Notes: generated from the sequence alone by a model not told the origin. 64,000 nucleotides of DNA from Undaria pinnatifida (GCA_012845835.1 JABAKD010000010.1:8066597-8130596), one strand, 5' to 3'. Counted from the first letter of the stretch, positions 39,789-51,040 are shown. Translations and numbers: made by a program.

Positions 39789-42700
39789 TCACGCCCTCCC
39801 AGCCATCTGCGCCTCCTTCTCTTCCTTCTTGGCTTTCTCCCTGGCCATCCTCTTCTCCATGACCCTCTGGAACACCTCAGTCTTCCTCACAAACTCCTCC
39901 TCCCTCTCCTTCGTGCCCTCGTCAAGGCTCTTCCACAGCCCCCCCTTCTTCCCCGCCGCCACCGGCATCACCCGCGCCGACTCCCCCCCTCCCCCGCCTC
40001 CGGCACCACCTCCACCCAGAACGGCTACCGCCGCCGCCGTGCCGGCCGATAGCGTGCTGGGAGCGTCCCCGACGATGTCCTTGCTCGTTAACATGCCGCC
40101 GATACCGCCGCCGCCGATGCCGCCACCCATGATCGGAGCGATCTGGCGCACCAGCCCGCCCAGCCCGCGCCCCCTCTCCTCCTCCTCCCTCTGCCGCACT
40201 GCTTCGATCTTGGAGCGAAAGTTTCCTACAACGGCGTTGGAATCCTTGCCCACGTGGGGCCGTAGAACGTCGCGAAAGTCCGAGACGCCCTGCACGCAAC
40301 GCAAGAGAGGGAAGCGGTCGCATCGGGGGATGAGGTGGGGCGCGTTCCAGAAGGAGGGGGAGACGGGGGGGTTTTCCACCCACTGCCGTCGGTATCACAT
40401 GCGGTCTTTAAAAAAAAAAACAATCACGAAAACAAACGTGTCGACAATGGCGCAGCGTATGTTTTTACCAACTGTCTATGGGTTGCAGCACGAGTAGAAA
40501 AGGACAAGGAGCACGGAAAAGCAACCAAGCGAGCTGCATGTAACCAAACACCAACAAGAAGCAAGCAAGCGCAGCCGGTTTGATATATACCAGGTAGCAC
40601 CCGCGCGCACGTCCGACAAAGAGAGATAACGCAAACACGGGGGTCCAATCCAGGTGCGAGGCCCTACCTGCGTTGCCAGAGCCCTGAGGAAGGGGGCCAG
40701 TTCGTACAGGACCGTGTCGGCTGTGGGGTCCGAGCCGTCCTCAAGCGAAAACGTTTTCACCTTGATGGCGTTTTCCGGCTGGGGCGATTGGGGGAGGGAG
40801 GGGCAGAGGGTGGCGGAAGATAAAAGCAGAAATTTAGTCAGTGCGTCGGCCCACCACCACTACCGCATCATTTCATACTGGCACTGCTGTGTGTGGCGAA
40901 AGGGCCGAGCAGCGGTAAAACACGTGTACGAAGTATACTTTCACTAGGTTAGCGTTATGACTCAACACCCCCGTCAATACAGCAGTCGCCGCCGCAGCGG
41001 CATTAGCAGCAGCAATAGCAGTACCAGCACCAGCTACGAAATGGCGGCAGCACCAATAGCAGGACCTTTGAATACTCCAACAAAAAACATGTACAGGCAA
41101 CGCGGTCGCCGAAACATCTTGTCCCGCCAATCTCCATCCCATCCCATCCCACACCACCCCGCCCACCCCCATCCCACACCACCCCACACCACCCCACCCC
41201 CATCCCACCCCACACCACACCACCCTACCCACCACATCATCCCACCCACCACCACCCCACCCCACCCACCACCACACCACACCGCACCACACCACACCGC
41301 ACCACACCACACCGCACCACACCACACCGCACCACACCACACCGCACCAAACCACACCACACCACACCATACCACACCACACCATCGCACACCGCCCCAC
41401 ACCATACTACACCATACCACACCACACCAAACCACACCGGACCACACCACACCACACACCACACCTGCATCGAAATGCAGTCGGCGTTATCGTCGATGAT
41501 GACGACCTGCTCAAGCGGGCGGTTGAGCGCGGAGAGGTCCTTGACGTGCTTGCCGTCGATATACCTCGTCCCGTCACGGTACACCCTCTGGGTCACAGCA
41601 CCCAGGGGGTCCATCTTGGTAATCCACTATAATTGTAAACCGAAAACCAGCGTGGGAGGCGGAAGGGGAGGTAGGAGGCGGGCGCAAGGAAAAGTCATGG
41701 AGGAGATGGCGGCGGCGGCAAGGTTGGAGGCGATCAATACACTACGCTACCTTCGTCCGTTCCCCGGCAACCTTTTGGCTCTAAGCAACACGGATACAGG
41801 CTGGTTCACGTCAAAAACTCCAGATGTATTCCCCAGCGAATGTCCACGCCGTTTTTTTATGTCAGACCGTGAAATTATTGCACACGTGTTGTGTGCGCTC
41901 TTGCGAAGATCTCACCCGACGTTTTTTTTTTAATCGCCTTATTTTTGGACAGTTGAGATTTTTTGGAAAACGTGGACCACCGTAGCCCATTTTTTTTTGC
42001 GAAAAAAAAAGAAAAAACCCCCGCTAGTCAAGCCTCGGAACGGGCATGTAAAACACGTGTGCACAATTTCAGGGTCTGTCATATCTCTCAAAAACGGCGT
42101 GGACATTCGGATTTTTGTGCGTAAACATGACTAAGATACGCTATTTCCTTCAAATGACTTGGTTTTAGTGTAGGATCCAGTTTTTTTTCGCTAGATTATG
42201 CTCCATGTTGAACACAGGCAGGTAAGATCTTCGATTTATTGCGCGAAAAATTCTACCAGACATGCCTTGGAGGACGTCCAACCGGATCGTGCAAAATGTG
42301 GCGATTTTTTTTTTCGCCGCCGCTGGGAAAAAGCATTAATATTATTGAAAATATTGAACGCCTGTCATTGACCTATTACGAGTTTCGCTCCTAGAGACAG
42401 CCCGAGGCCGGTACGAAAAAAAATGGCCGTGTCACCCTCTTCCATGTGTCATGGAGGTCACTATGATACAAAATATCCACTCTTTGACTCGATATTGCGA
42501 GCGGTATTCGTGGGGGAGAGAATTTGTTCTTTTTACTTGAACCAGCCTGTATGCGCGGCAGGTAAGCAACGCAGCACGCCTGCACCCCCCCCCAATTCCC
42601 GTAATATTCGGGACAAAGGTTCCTTCGTGACAACAGCCAAATACCGCGTTCGCGAAAAACTAAAATAACACATCCTTTTCAAGAAGACCAATTACACCAA

Positions 42701-45700
42701 AATGCTTTCCCCCCTCCCTCCAAACGACCCCTACTTCCAAACAAGAAGACCGCCTGAACGAAGCCCATCCCACCACCCCGCAAACTCGCAAGGACAACAC
42801 GCGGGTGACGTCACTTGCCTCGTCGGCCAGTCCGCCCAGGCTGTCGGTGAACACGACAATCTCGTACAGCTGGGCCATCTCCTTCAGGAAGTCATCCAAG
42901 CCTGGCCGCTTTGCAACTCTCCACCTGCAGAAAAAAACAAGTCGAACACACGAAAGACGAAAAGAACAAGACAAAAGAAGCCAACACACAATAAATAAAA
43001 AAGCACACCAACAGGTCGTCAGAAAGACAAAAATACAGCGAGAAAAACAGACAAACAGAAGACAACGCCACACGACAAAAGACAACAATGCCAAATGAAG
43101 CGCCCAGCGGGGAGGAGGGAAGTGGAAGATGGGGTGGGGGTGGGCGAATGCTAAGCCCTGACGTTGGCTGGGCGGAAAGAGGAAATAAAGGGGCAAGGCT
43201 GTGGCAGGCGTGCCTCGCGTAAAATCAAGTATAATAAAGTACAAACGCGTTGATTGTACTCGGCGCGTAATGGCAATGCATGCAACGATTCAGGGGATAC
43301 GTAAAATAACCGGCATGTTTCTCGGCCGGTCGGTCGGTCGGTCGATCAGTCTGATGGTCGGTTGGGCCTTACCCCTTCTTGTGAGTGTACGTGATGCCCA
43401 GTAGCGTGCCCTCCAGGTCAAGAACCAGCGTCGGCGGCGGTATAGCCCCTGGCGGCACCAGACAGTCCAGCAGAAGCTTCTCCTTCACCGGGCTTGAATA
43501 CTTGCGGTGTGAGCGATGTTAGCAATCCAGACCGGAGAGGCGGCCAGTATACAGGAGGGGGGGCAGAAGAAACCATTTCCCACCGTTGGGAACAAAGAAA
43601 GGGTAGGGTGAGGCCGCGGGATGGGGGGGCGAACGAGGCGGAGCAGCGGGGGGCAGAATCAGCGAAAGTTAAGCCCTTCGAGGTGATAGCAATAGCAATA
43701 TAGTTGGTTCCGGTTCCAGCGTGACGTATACCATGATCACAGTAGTGAATCACGCGATTATATCAACGCTTTCTTACGTGGGGCGGGAATGAAACGGCAA
43801 CAACCTTTTGGCGGGCTAAAGACAACCCTATCTCGCGCTCAAGGCCTGGCCCATCCACAGGGAGAGTGGTACACACTACACGCCTTCGGACATTGTTTGC
43901 GACAACGGTGGTCATATCAACGCGTGCCTGCGTCACGCCAATACAAACGAGAGCTACGAGGGCTGCTGGGGTACTACCGCGCAAAAGGACATTGATAGAC
44001 CGCAAGAGAATGGCGATAAGATAGTCAATATGAACGGGATGGATGGGCTGAGCTTTGTGTGTGTTCTTCACATTGAACTGATATTTCCACCCATCTACAA
44101 CCAGCACAACTAGTATCCATGTCAATGCCTCTCAGACAGACGAGCTCTGTGTTCACAACTACGACACAAAGATACACATGCACATACTGTACAGCAAGAC
44201 GATTCGGCCATGCAATGCCAACCGCAATGAACACGAGAGCAAAACATATGCAAGCCAGCACACCAGACTATCTGCAACAACAACAAAAAAGAAGAAAAAA
44301 CAAAGAGCGAAGCAAACAAATTAACAAGAAAGAGGGAAACAGGATGGCATGACAAAAAATGAATCAAAGCAAAAACAGACCTCCAGCAACTATTAATAGC
44401 AAACAAAGCAGATGACACATGACATGACAGTTTTTCTTTGTTTGCAGCTGACACGTGTTTAGCTTTGTTTTCATTTTTCTCGTGCCGTCCTGTTTCCCTC
44501 TCTTTCCAATTGCTTGTTTCCTTTTTCCTCTTTTTTATGTTTTCTTCTTTTCTTTTTTGTTGTTGCAACTAGCCAGGTGTGCTGGCTTTTGCATATTTGT
44601 TGCCCTTGTATTCATTGCGGTTGGCAGCTCTACTTTTCGTTCTTGTCATCCCGTCAATTATCTTTGAATTTTTCTTTCTCCTTCTCCCTCCCTAGTCGAA
44701 ACACACACCCAGGACCACTACGCAGGCTCTTTTCCCTTCCCTGGCATGGCCAAATCACCTTGCTGTATTTGCAATGTGTATCTCTGTCTCGTAGTTTGTG
44801 ACCACAGAGCTCGTCTCTCTAGGAGGCATCAGAACGGACACTGGTCGTGCTGGATGTAGATGAGTGGAAATATCAGCATAACTTAAAGAACGCACACCAC
44901 CCAACCAGCGTCGGGGGCAGCAGCAATACTGGGTTCCGAATGCACCTAGAATTAGTGTTGGTAAGCAAAATTTGAAAAAAAAGGCTTAAGGGCCCCCTTC
45001 GGAGCCCTTAAAACGAACTTTTTTTTACGGAATATATTCGCATAATTTTGGGTGGTTTTCGTTGCGGCTCGCCGAGCCCTGGAAGCAATCATTCCCTTGC
45101 GGGGATACAAAATGAGCCAAAGTTGCCTTTGGGTATATTATAGTTGGAGCTCGACCCGTAGTAATGCACGAGCCCGATGCTCTCTCCTTCTCTGAGTACG
45201 TGCTTGATATACTGCTGTGCCAGGTACCTGATGTGATATACAAGAGCTCCGCTCCGCGGGCGGCTGACGTCGCCCGTACGCTCGCGCAAGGAAGAACACA
45301 ACTATGTGTGAAGGGGGCAGAAATAAGAGGCCCAAGATTTGGTGCAACAAGCGATTTGATAATGCTAAGAGCTACTTGTGGAGGGCTGATTGGCCTGTGC
45401 TGTGCTGTGGGCTTGTCGGCGATGCCACGTTTGATCGGCAGTACGGGTTTATTTTGCGGGGAAAAACATGACCGAGAAGAGACAAATAAATGAAGAAAGC
45501 AAACGACGTGTAGTCCATACACGTGCATACCAACACCTGGTACAAGATACTTTTCGTACGATGCCTGGTACTACTGTATGTTCCAAAGCACAGCACGCAG
45601 CAGTAATATAGCAGCGCGTGGCCAGGACCCACGTACCGAAAGTCGGATCAAATGTAGAAAAGGGCAGTGGCTCTGTATCAGTGGTTGTCAGGAATCAAAA

Positions 45701-47354
45701 CCAACTCCCACAAAGCTGTAGGTGAGAATTCGCTTGCCAGGTACCAGGTTTTTTATGTTTCCATCTACACGTGCGCTCGGTCGGGAAATCGACGACCCGG
45801 CCAACCAAAGGCATGTGCCGAGGCTGTCGGAGCAACAACGCATGCAGCAGCAATAAGAAGCAGCAGTGCGCGGCGAGTAAGTACGATTCCCGCAGGTTCG
45901 ATGGCTTTTGTGTCTCTTGGTCGCTGTAGCTGGCCATCTTGGCGAGCCTCTCTCCCCCGCACCCAGCACCACCCCGTCCCCAGCTCTCCTCTCCTTTGCC
46001 CATGTAGCATGCCAGCACCGATTCGAACCGTCGAGGAGGGGATTCGCATCCTTGCGGCCGTTGGATGCTTCATGCGTGTCTTGCTGTTGCTGCTGCTGCC
46101 GCTGTTGCTGTGACTAGCTAATGGTATGGGGTGTGCTTTATAGTTGGTCGGAGCGCTGTGTGTCCGCGTGGTGTGAGTGTGATTCACATCGGAGTCTCTC
46201 CACACTAAAACACTGATAGACCCCATCTTGCGCCCTGTTCATTCTGGTTTTGAACCGGAAGTTTGAGTTTCCAGAACGAGAGCCCAAAAAAATGTCCTGG
46301 TTCCGAATTTGGGAGCAAAACCAAAAGGAAACGAGTTATTTCCCTTTGACTCTGGCAATTTAATATTTTCATTCTGGAAAAAAAAAACTCCGAAACCGCC
46401 TTCTATTAATATCATAACACAAGGAGTGCTGTGGGTTGCAACACCTACAATGATATCTAGTCATACCCACGGGTACGAAACAATTTAGTCCCTTTCTCGT
46501 GCCCAGTAACGAGTGCTGGAAAACAAAAACATGACTCAAATATAAAAAAAGGTGGCAAGACAAATATGCAGAACGAAGAAAGAACAGGCACAACCAGCAA
46601 CACAGAGAAAACCGTTCCACAACCACAAGAAAACTTCAGCGCTTACCAGAGAGTACTTGCTCATCAACCAGATGGCGAAATGATCAATGGGGCTGTCGTC
46701 CAGCAGCTTCCGCACTTCGTCGGGCTTCAGCTGCCACGCGATCCCCAAAATGGCTAAACCTGCTCCCGACGCCAAAAGGATTTTCGTGCCCCATCCCCGG
46801 TTGGCTCGTGCCCCCTGCAATGCCCCCCCCGCCCCTCTCCCCCCCCCAGTCGCCGCCGGTGCGATTCTTCCTGCCGCCCCCGATGCACCCCTGCTCCCCG
46901 CTGCTGCTGCTGCTGCCGAAGGTACCGCCCCTGGCATCGCGGCGGTCGCCGCTGCCGCCCTCTTCGCCGACGTGGTAGCGCTTGCCTTTCGCGCCTTCCG
47001 TGCGGCTAGCATTTCGCTCTTGGTGAAACCACCACCTCCACCGGCGCCACCGGCGCCTCCGGCAGCCGCTGGTGGAGCGGGTGTTAAACCGCCCCCGCCC
47101 CCGCCCCCGCTCCCCCCCCCGCTACCGCCACCATGTTTCCCCGCAGCTGTGGCTGATGCCCCCTGTCCCCCTGTGCCTGGTGTTGCCTTTTGCGTTGGAG
47201 GCGCCGCGCCTCCTTTTCCTCCCCTCGCGGTCTGCTTGGGCGGGCCTTGCCGCCCTGCTGCCTTCTTCGCGAGAAAGCGGCGTTGGGCCGCCCGGCACGC
47301 GGAGCTTGGGGAGGAGGAGGTTCGATTCGATTGCCAACCGGACGATTTACCCAA
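39789..47354 (-). CDS. TIM50: Mitochondrial import translocase subunit Tim50
   Basis: Exons: about 47350-46647, 43373-43500, 42819-42924, 41465-41626, 40668-40778 and 39789-40289. Exons 2-6 join in phase. Exon 1 encodes a long basic, alanine/glycine-rich region, one transmembrane helix (ILLASGAGLAILGIAW) and the stretch DEVRKLLDDSP. The FCP1-like domain follows with PTLVLDLEGTLL, WRVAKRPGLDDFLKEM, YEIVVFTDSLGGLAD, the hallmark DPLGAV--RDGTRYIDGKHVKDLSALNR, and VVIIDDNAD. Order and motifs match Tim50, the inner-membrane receptor that takes presequence proteins from the outer-membrane translocase to Tim23. The first ATG is unresolved: the exon 1 frame runs upstream to a TGA near 47411 without an ATG, so a short 5' exon is likely. 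The C-terminal exon (166 residues, glycine-rich then charged and coiled-coil-like) is much longer than in animals. Intron 3 begins with GC. Confidence 0.92.
41140..41464. repeat. CCACA/CACCG array in Tim50 intron 4
   Basis: About 325 bases of caccacaccg/ccacaccaca units run directly up to the exon 4 donor (AC on plus at 41463-41464). The strand is almost free of T, and the long open frames are artefacts. Confidence 0.93.
41838..42109. mobile_element. Foldback element in Tim50 intron 3
   Basis: Inverted arms of about 53 bases, 41838-41890 and 42052-42109 (gaatgtccacgccgttttt ... gtcagaccgtgaaatt ... gcacacgtgtt and its complement with a few changes), enclose about 160 AT-rich bases with long T- and A-runs. 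This fits a small MITE or foldback element. Confidence 0.7.
43765..44900. repeat. Inverted repeat of a dispersed element, copy also at 61380-61660
   Basis: The sequence left of about 44400, read on minus, matches the sequence right of it on plus: tgctggaggtc, cgtcctgtttccctctttc, gttgttgca, gtgtgctggcttgcatat, ttcattgcggttgg, cttgctgta, cacagagctcgtct, ggtggaaatatcag. The arms are roughly 350-450 bases. A third copy of the same core lies on plus at 61380-61660 in the phosphatase intron. No coding domain is recognisable. Confidence 0.75.
44901..45239. other. Spacer with a short hairpin
   Basis: A hairpin ttaagggc/gcccttaa (44986-44993 with 45004-45011) is followed by T-rich DNA. The rest (45020-45239) leads into the GGCTCCGCTCCGCGGGC repeat and may be part of that element. 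No gene is seen. Confidence 0.5.
45240..45610 (+). repeat. GCTCCGCTCCGCGGGC family, copy A
   Basis: It begins agctccgctccgcgggcggc and continues with cgctcgcgcaaggaaga, agcgatttgataatgc, agagctacttgtg, gatcggcagtac and a taccaggta-rich right end. Three more copies are at 48040-48402 (minus), 48905-49262 and 49263-49640. The GC-rich head is about 50 bases and the body is AT-rich. I see no coding capacity and no clear RNA polymerase III boxes. Confidence 0.8.
45611..46646. other. Spacer inside Tim50 intron 1
   Basis: Unique-looking sequence without a supportable gene. The open frames near 45667-46226 occur on both strands over CTG/CAG-rich DNA and show no domain. The whole of 43501-46646 is the first intron in my Tim50 model. 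Confidence 0.5.
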
Positions 47355-47410
47355 AGCGATTTGATATGGGTGGGCGGAGGGGGGGGGAGGGTGAGGGAGA
47401 CGTCATGGGG

Positions 47411-48039
47411 GGTGGGAGGGGGCGGGGGTGTGCGCGGAGCCAACCGAGGTACGACTAAAAGTGGTAAGCTTGAGTGAAACCAGAGGCGTACAAATCTGGT
47501 ACTCCAGGGTACCCTGGTAATGGTTTCGTGGAATGAGCGTGGGATGGTGGACGGTTTATTTTTTCCGTGATACAACATGCGGCCCAAAGTCACGCTGTCG
47601 TACATATATATAACATGCAATATGAGTGGCAAAACATATCTGCGCCCATGATACGATTATTGTAGAACTACTTACTATGATATTTTTCTGAAAGTGCTCG
47701 GTTGGTGACACCCCTGGCCTCTCCAGACTTCCCACTTGGACAACGCCTCCGTCCATTACATGCGGAACGGTTCAGCTTTCTTTGATTTCTTTTTTCACGT
47801 TTTTTTACTCTTTCGTACATGCCAGGTATCATTCGAAGTATCATATCATACCAGGTACCGGTACTACTCTACTATTACACCACAGGTGTGCTGGTACCAC
47901 TATAGGATATTGCTGAATCACGAAAAATGAACTCCCAGCTCAGCTCTGCCCAGCTATAGCTCAGCGGCGCAGCGCAGCGCCGTGCGGTGCCGTGTAGTGC
48001 CATGCCTTTTGCCCTGCGGTGCGGTGCTGTGCTGTGCTG
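47411..48039. other. Spacer upstream of Tim50 exon 1
   Basis: The region should contain the Tim50 promoter and, probably, a short first exon with the start codon that I could not identify. It shows taccaggta motifs and a GC-rich patch (47940-48050) of gtgcggtgc/gccgtg units. Confidence 0.4.
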
Positions 48040-48402
48040 CGCTGGGCTTTCTTTCGAACATACAGTGCCATCCAGGTATCATGCAAAAAGTACCAGGTAC
48101 CAAGTGCCATTGTGGACGTGTATACAGTAGACTACACGCTTTTTTGCTCTTCTTTCATCGTCCTCTCTCGGTCATGTTTTTTTTCGCAGACATCCGTACT
48201 GCCGATCAGAACGTGGCATTGCCAACAGCGAACAAGCACACAGCACAGCACAGGCTAATCAGCTCTGCACAAGTAGCTCTCGGCATTGTCAAATCGCTAG
48301 ATGCACGAAATCATGGGCCTCTTGCTTCACATTTAGTTACTTGTGTTCTTCCTTACGCGAGCGTAGCGGACGGCGTCAGCCGCGAGTGGAACGGAGCAGC
48401 TC
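48040..48402 (-). repeat. GCTCCGCTCCGCGGGC family, copy B (inverted)
   Basis: Read on the minus strand, it starts gctccgttccactcgcggct at 48402 and continues with cgctcgcgtaaggaaga, agcgatttgacaatgcc, agagctacttgtgc and gatcggcagtac, the same order as copy A at 45240. Confidence 0.8.
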
Positions 48403-48639
48403 GCTGCCAAGCCAGCGAATACGGACGGTTAATAGTCGGGAGCAATCCTAGACGTTGCCGTGAGGCTTCTACTGGCATGTGTTGCCTAGGTAAATCACAG
48501 CAGCAGGAGCTCATGGACTCTTGGGTGCGCCGCATGAACCTTCGAACTACACCAGTGCTACTCGTATTAATGCTCTGATACATGCCTGGTACACGAAATG
48601 TACATACGCTCAAGAGTTTGACGTACATATTAGAAAAAT

Positions 48640-48890
48640 AAGAACATCCACATCAGCTGAGACATCGACCAAGAAGGTTTATCTATCAAAACTCAGCTTT
48701 GCAGGCTGCGTGTGATACTTCGATCGCGCGTGTTACGGGGTGTGTATACCCTCGTTAAGAGTACAGGTCGGTGACTCCCCTGCTCATGCCAGGGTCAACA
48801 GGACTAACACGTTCAACATTGTTCTGTGCACGGAAACCGTATAACCCGCATTGGGGGAGACAAAACCAGACATGTGTGGAATTCAGTATG
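48640..48890 (+). repeat. CCAGCTGTGAGATCGAAG-family copy
   Basis: A diverged copy of the element piled up at 26.3-29.7 kb: it retains aaactcagctttgcaggctgcg, gatcgcgc, ggtcggtgactcccct, the phrase cagggtcaacagg and the second unit (cacggaaaccgtataaccc). It directly abuts copy C of the other family. Confidence 0.7.
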
Positions 48891-48904
48891 CATGAAGCAG
48901 TGTT

Positions 48905-49640
48905 ACAAGGGCTCCGCTCCGCGGGCGGCTGACGGCGCCCGCTACGCTCGCGCAAGGAAGATTTGTACTAAAAAATGTGAAGAGGGCAAAAAGATTAGTG
49001 CAACTAGCGATTTGATAATGCCAAGAGCTACTTGTGCGGAGCTGATTGCCCTGTCTGTGCTGTGCTGTATTTGGCGATGTCACGTACTGATCGGCAGTAG
49101 TACGGGTGTAATTTGCGGAGGAAAAAACGCGAAGAGGACCGAGATGGAGAACAAAATCAATGACGAAAGCAAAAAGACGAGTACACACGCGTACTACAGG
49201 TACATGGTACCTGGTACTTCGCCTATTACCTGGTGGTACTCTGTATGGTTCTAAAGAAAGCACAGGGCTCCGCTCCGCGGGCTGTTGACGCCGCCCGCTA
49301 CGCTCGCGCAAGGAAGAATGCAAATAAAATATGTAAATGGGGCAGGAAGAAGAGGCCCGCGAATATTTGGTGCGAATAGCGAATTGATAATGATGCCATG
49401 AGGTGCTTGTGCAGAGCTAATTGTCCAGCGCTGTGCTGTGTGCTTGCTGATGCCACGTTCTGAACGGCAGTACGTGTGATATTTGCGGGGGGGGGGGGGG
49501 GGGGCATGGGGGTCGAGAGAGGACACTCATCTGAAGAACGCAAACAGACGAGTACACAACACGTACATAAACCTGGTACCTGTATCATACCTGGGCTACT
49601 ACTACTGCTGTATGTTCAAAAGAACGCACAGTGCCGCACG
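48905..49640 (+). repeat. GCTCCGCTCCGCGGGC family, copies C and D in tandem
   Basis: Copy C (48905-49262) and copy D (49263-49640) are head to tail with a period of about 358 bases. In copy D the segment corresponding to ggaggaaaaaacgcg in copy C is replaced by a run of about 18 G (49486-49504). Both end in taccaggta/tactgctgta-rich sequence. Confidence 0.82.
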
Positions 49641-50066
49641 ACACAGCACCGCAAAACGAAGGGCAAGGCACGGCACCGCACTGTGCTGCGCTGCGCTGCT
49701 GAGCTATATATAGCCGGGCTGACCTGAGCTGGGGGTGCATTGTTTGTGATCCAACAACAGAGTAAAATGTACAAACCTGGTGTAGTATTAATAGTACCGG
49801 TACGTGGTATGACACTTCGAGAATGTTACTGGCATGCACGAACTAGTAAATGTACAGCAAAGCACGCAGCATGGCAAAGCACCGCAAAGCACAGCGCAGC
49901 GCTCTGCTGAGCTGAGCTGCAGGGCATCGCCGGGCACGGCACTGCACGGCGCTGCGCTGCTGAGCTATAGCGCGGTGGGGTGCTGGGCGGCGCTGAGCTG
50001 ATGAGCCAAGCCGAGATCTCAGCTGATGAAACTTCATGCAAGTACAAAAAAAATAGTGAAAGTCAA
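49641..50066. other. Spacer with GC-rich gctgagctg motifs
   Basis: Two patches (about 49660-49730 and 49860-50000) consist of irregular cagcgcagcg, gctgagctg and gcacggcactgc words. The same vocabulary appears at 47940-48050. No gene is seen. Confidence 0.5.
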
Positions 50067-51040
50067 AGAAAAGCTAAAGCTGGACCGTTCCGCAAGTAAT
50101 GCACAGGCGGAAAATTAGCGGCAAATGGTTGCAGGAAGTTCAACTTAGACCTACTATTATGACGAATATTTTCATCGATTATTTCTCTCTTTAACCGGGA
50201 TCTCCGACGCCAAAATAAAAACCATCCACTATGGGACCAGAAATCATCGGTATTTCAGGGTTCGGAAATAATTGAGGCCAGAAATCAGCGGATCTGGTGA
50301 TTTCTGAGCCCAGAAATAACAGCTCTTCCAACCTCTCAGAACTGGGATTATTTGACTTTTGGATACTACCTTGTACCAAGCATCACATGTCACCACTGCT
50401 CATACTGTACCTGGTATGATACTTGTCTGCTGTACACGTCAAGCATCACCCACAACAAAGAATCACAAACACACCTACGACAGCATACTGCGCTTGTTGT
50501 GTGCGAGACAGAGCTTCATCCTCACACAAACGCGACAGCAGCAGCACCACCACCATCGAAACCACCACCGGCACACCACACCAGCACCACAGCAGCAGCG
50601 CAGCAGAAGAGACCGCAGCAGAGGCGGTGGTGACCTAACGTCGCCGGCGACAGTGTACGTGCCAGATTTCAAAAATAAAGGCAAACGGCAAAACAAGACC
50701 TACCAATTCAAAATAAAACCACTTTCCAAAAATCAGAAGCCAAAATGGACGCCCCTTATTTCTGATGCAGTTATTTCTGGAGCCTCAACACTACAAAAAT
50801 AATCGCCAGAAATAATCACTAAAAAAATTTCCATAATATGAATAGTAGGTCTTACTACACGAAAAGGAAGAAAAAATCGCGAAAAGGTTTAAAATCGTGT
50901 TGGCAGAAAAAACAAATTTGAAGCAAGCAGCTGACAAGTCAAGAAACAACTGGCAAAACGAGCAGAAGCAAAAAAAAAAAGGAGGAGCAAGAAATCAAAG
51001 AAAAGCTGGACCGTTCCGCAACTAAAGCGAGGAGGCGGTG
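50067..51040. repeat. Direct repeats of about 40 bp flanking a MITE
   Basis: The words caaagaaaagct and ggaccgttccgcaa occur at 50070-50100 and again at 50993-51020, in direct orientation, on either side of the element at 50148-50851. They could mark the ends of a larger composite repeat into which the MITE inserted. Confidence 0.55.
50148..50851. mobile_element. Tourist/Harbinger-like MITE with TTA duplication
   Basis: The left end TTA-gacctactatt and the right end aatagtaggtc-TTA are exact inverted terminal repeats flanked by the trinucleotide TTA, the three-base target preference known for PIF/Harbinger elements. Inner sequences (gattatttctct/gattatttctgg and several agaaata words) are also roughly inverted. 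The interior has no recognisable coding region, so it would be non-autonomous at 704 bases. Confidence 0.65.

Noticed and set aside
47352-47354. Position 47354 as the Tim50 start codon
   Set aside because: The codon there is TTG, not ATG, and no eukaryotic initiation context supports it.
46687-47364. 225-codon proline-rich plus frame
   Set aside because: Antisense of Tim50 exon 1, caused by its GC richness.
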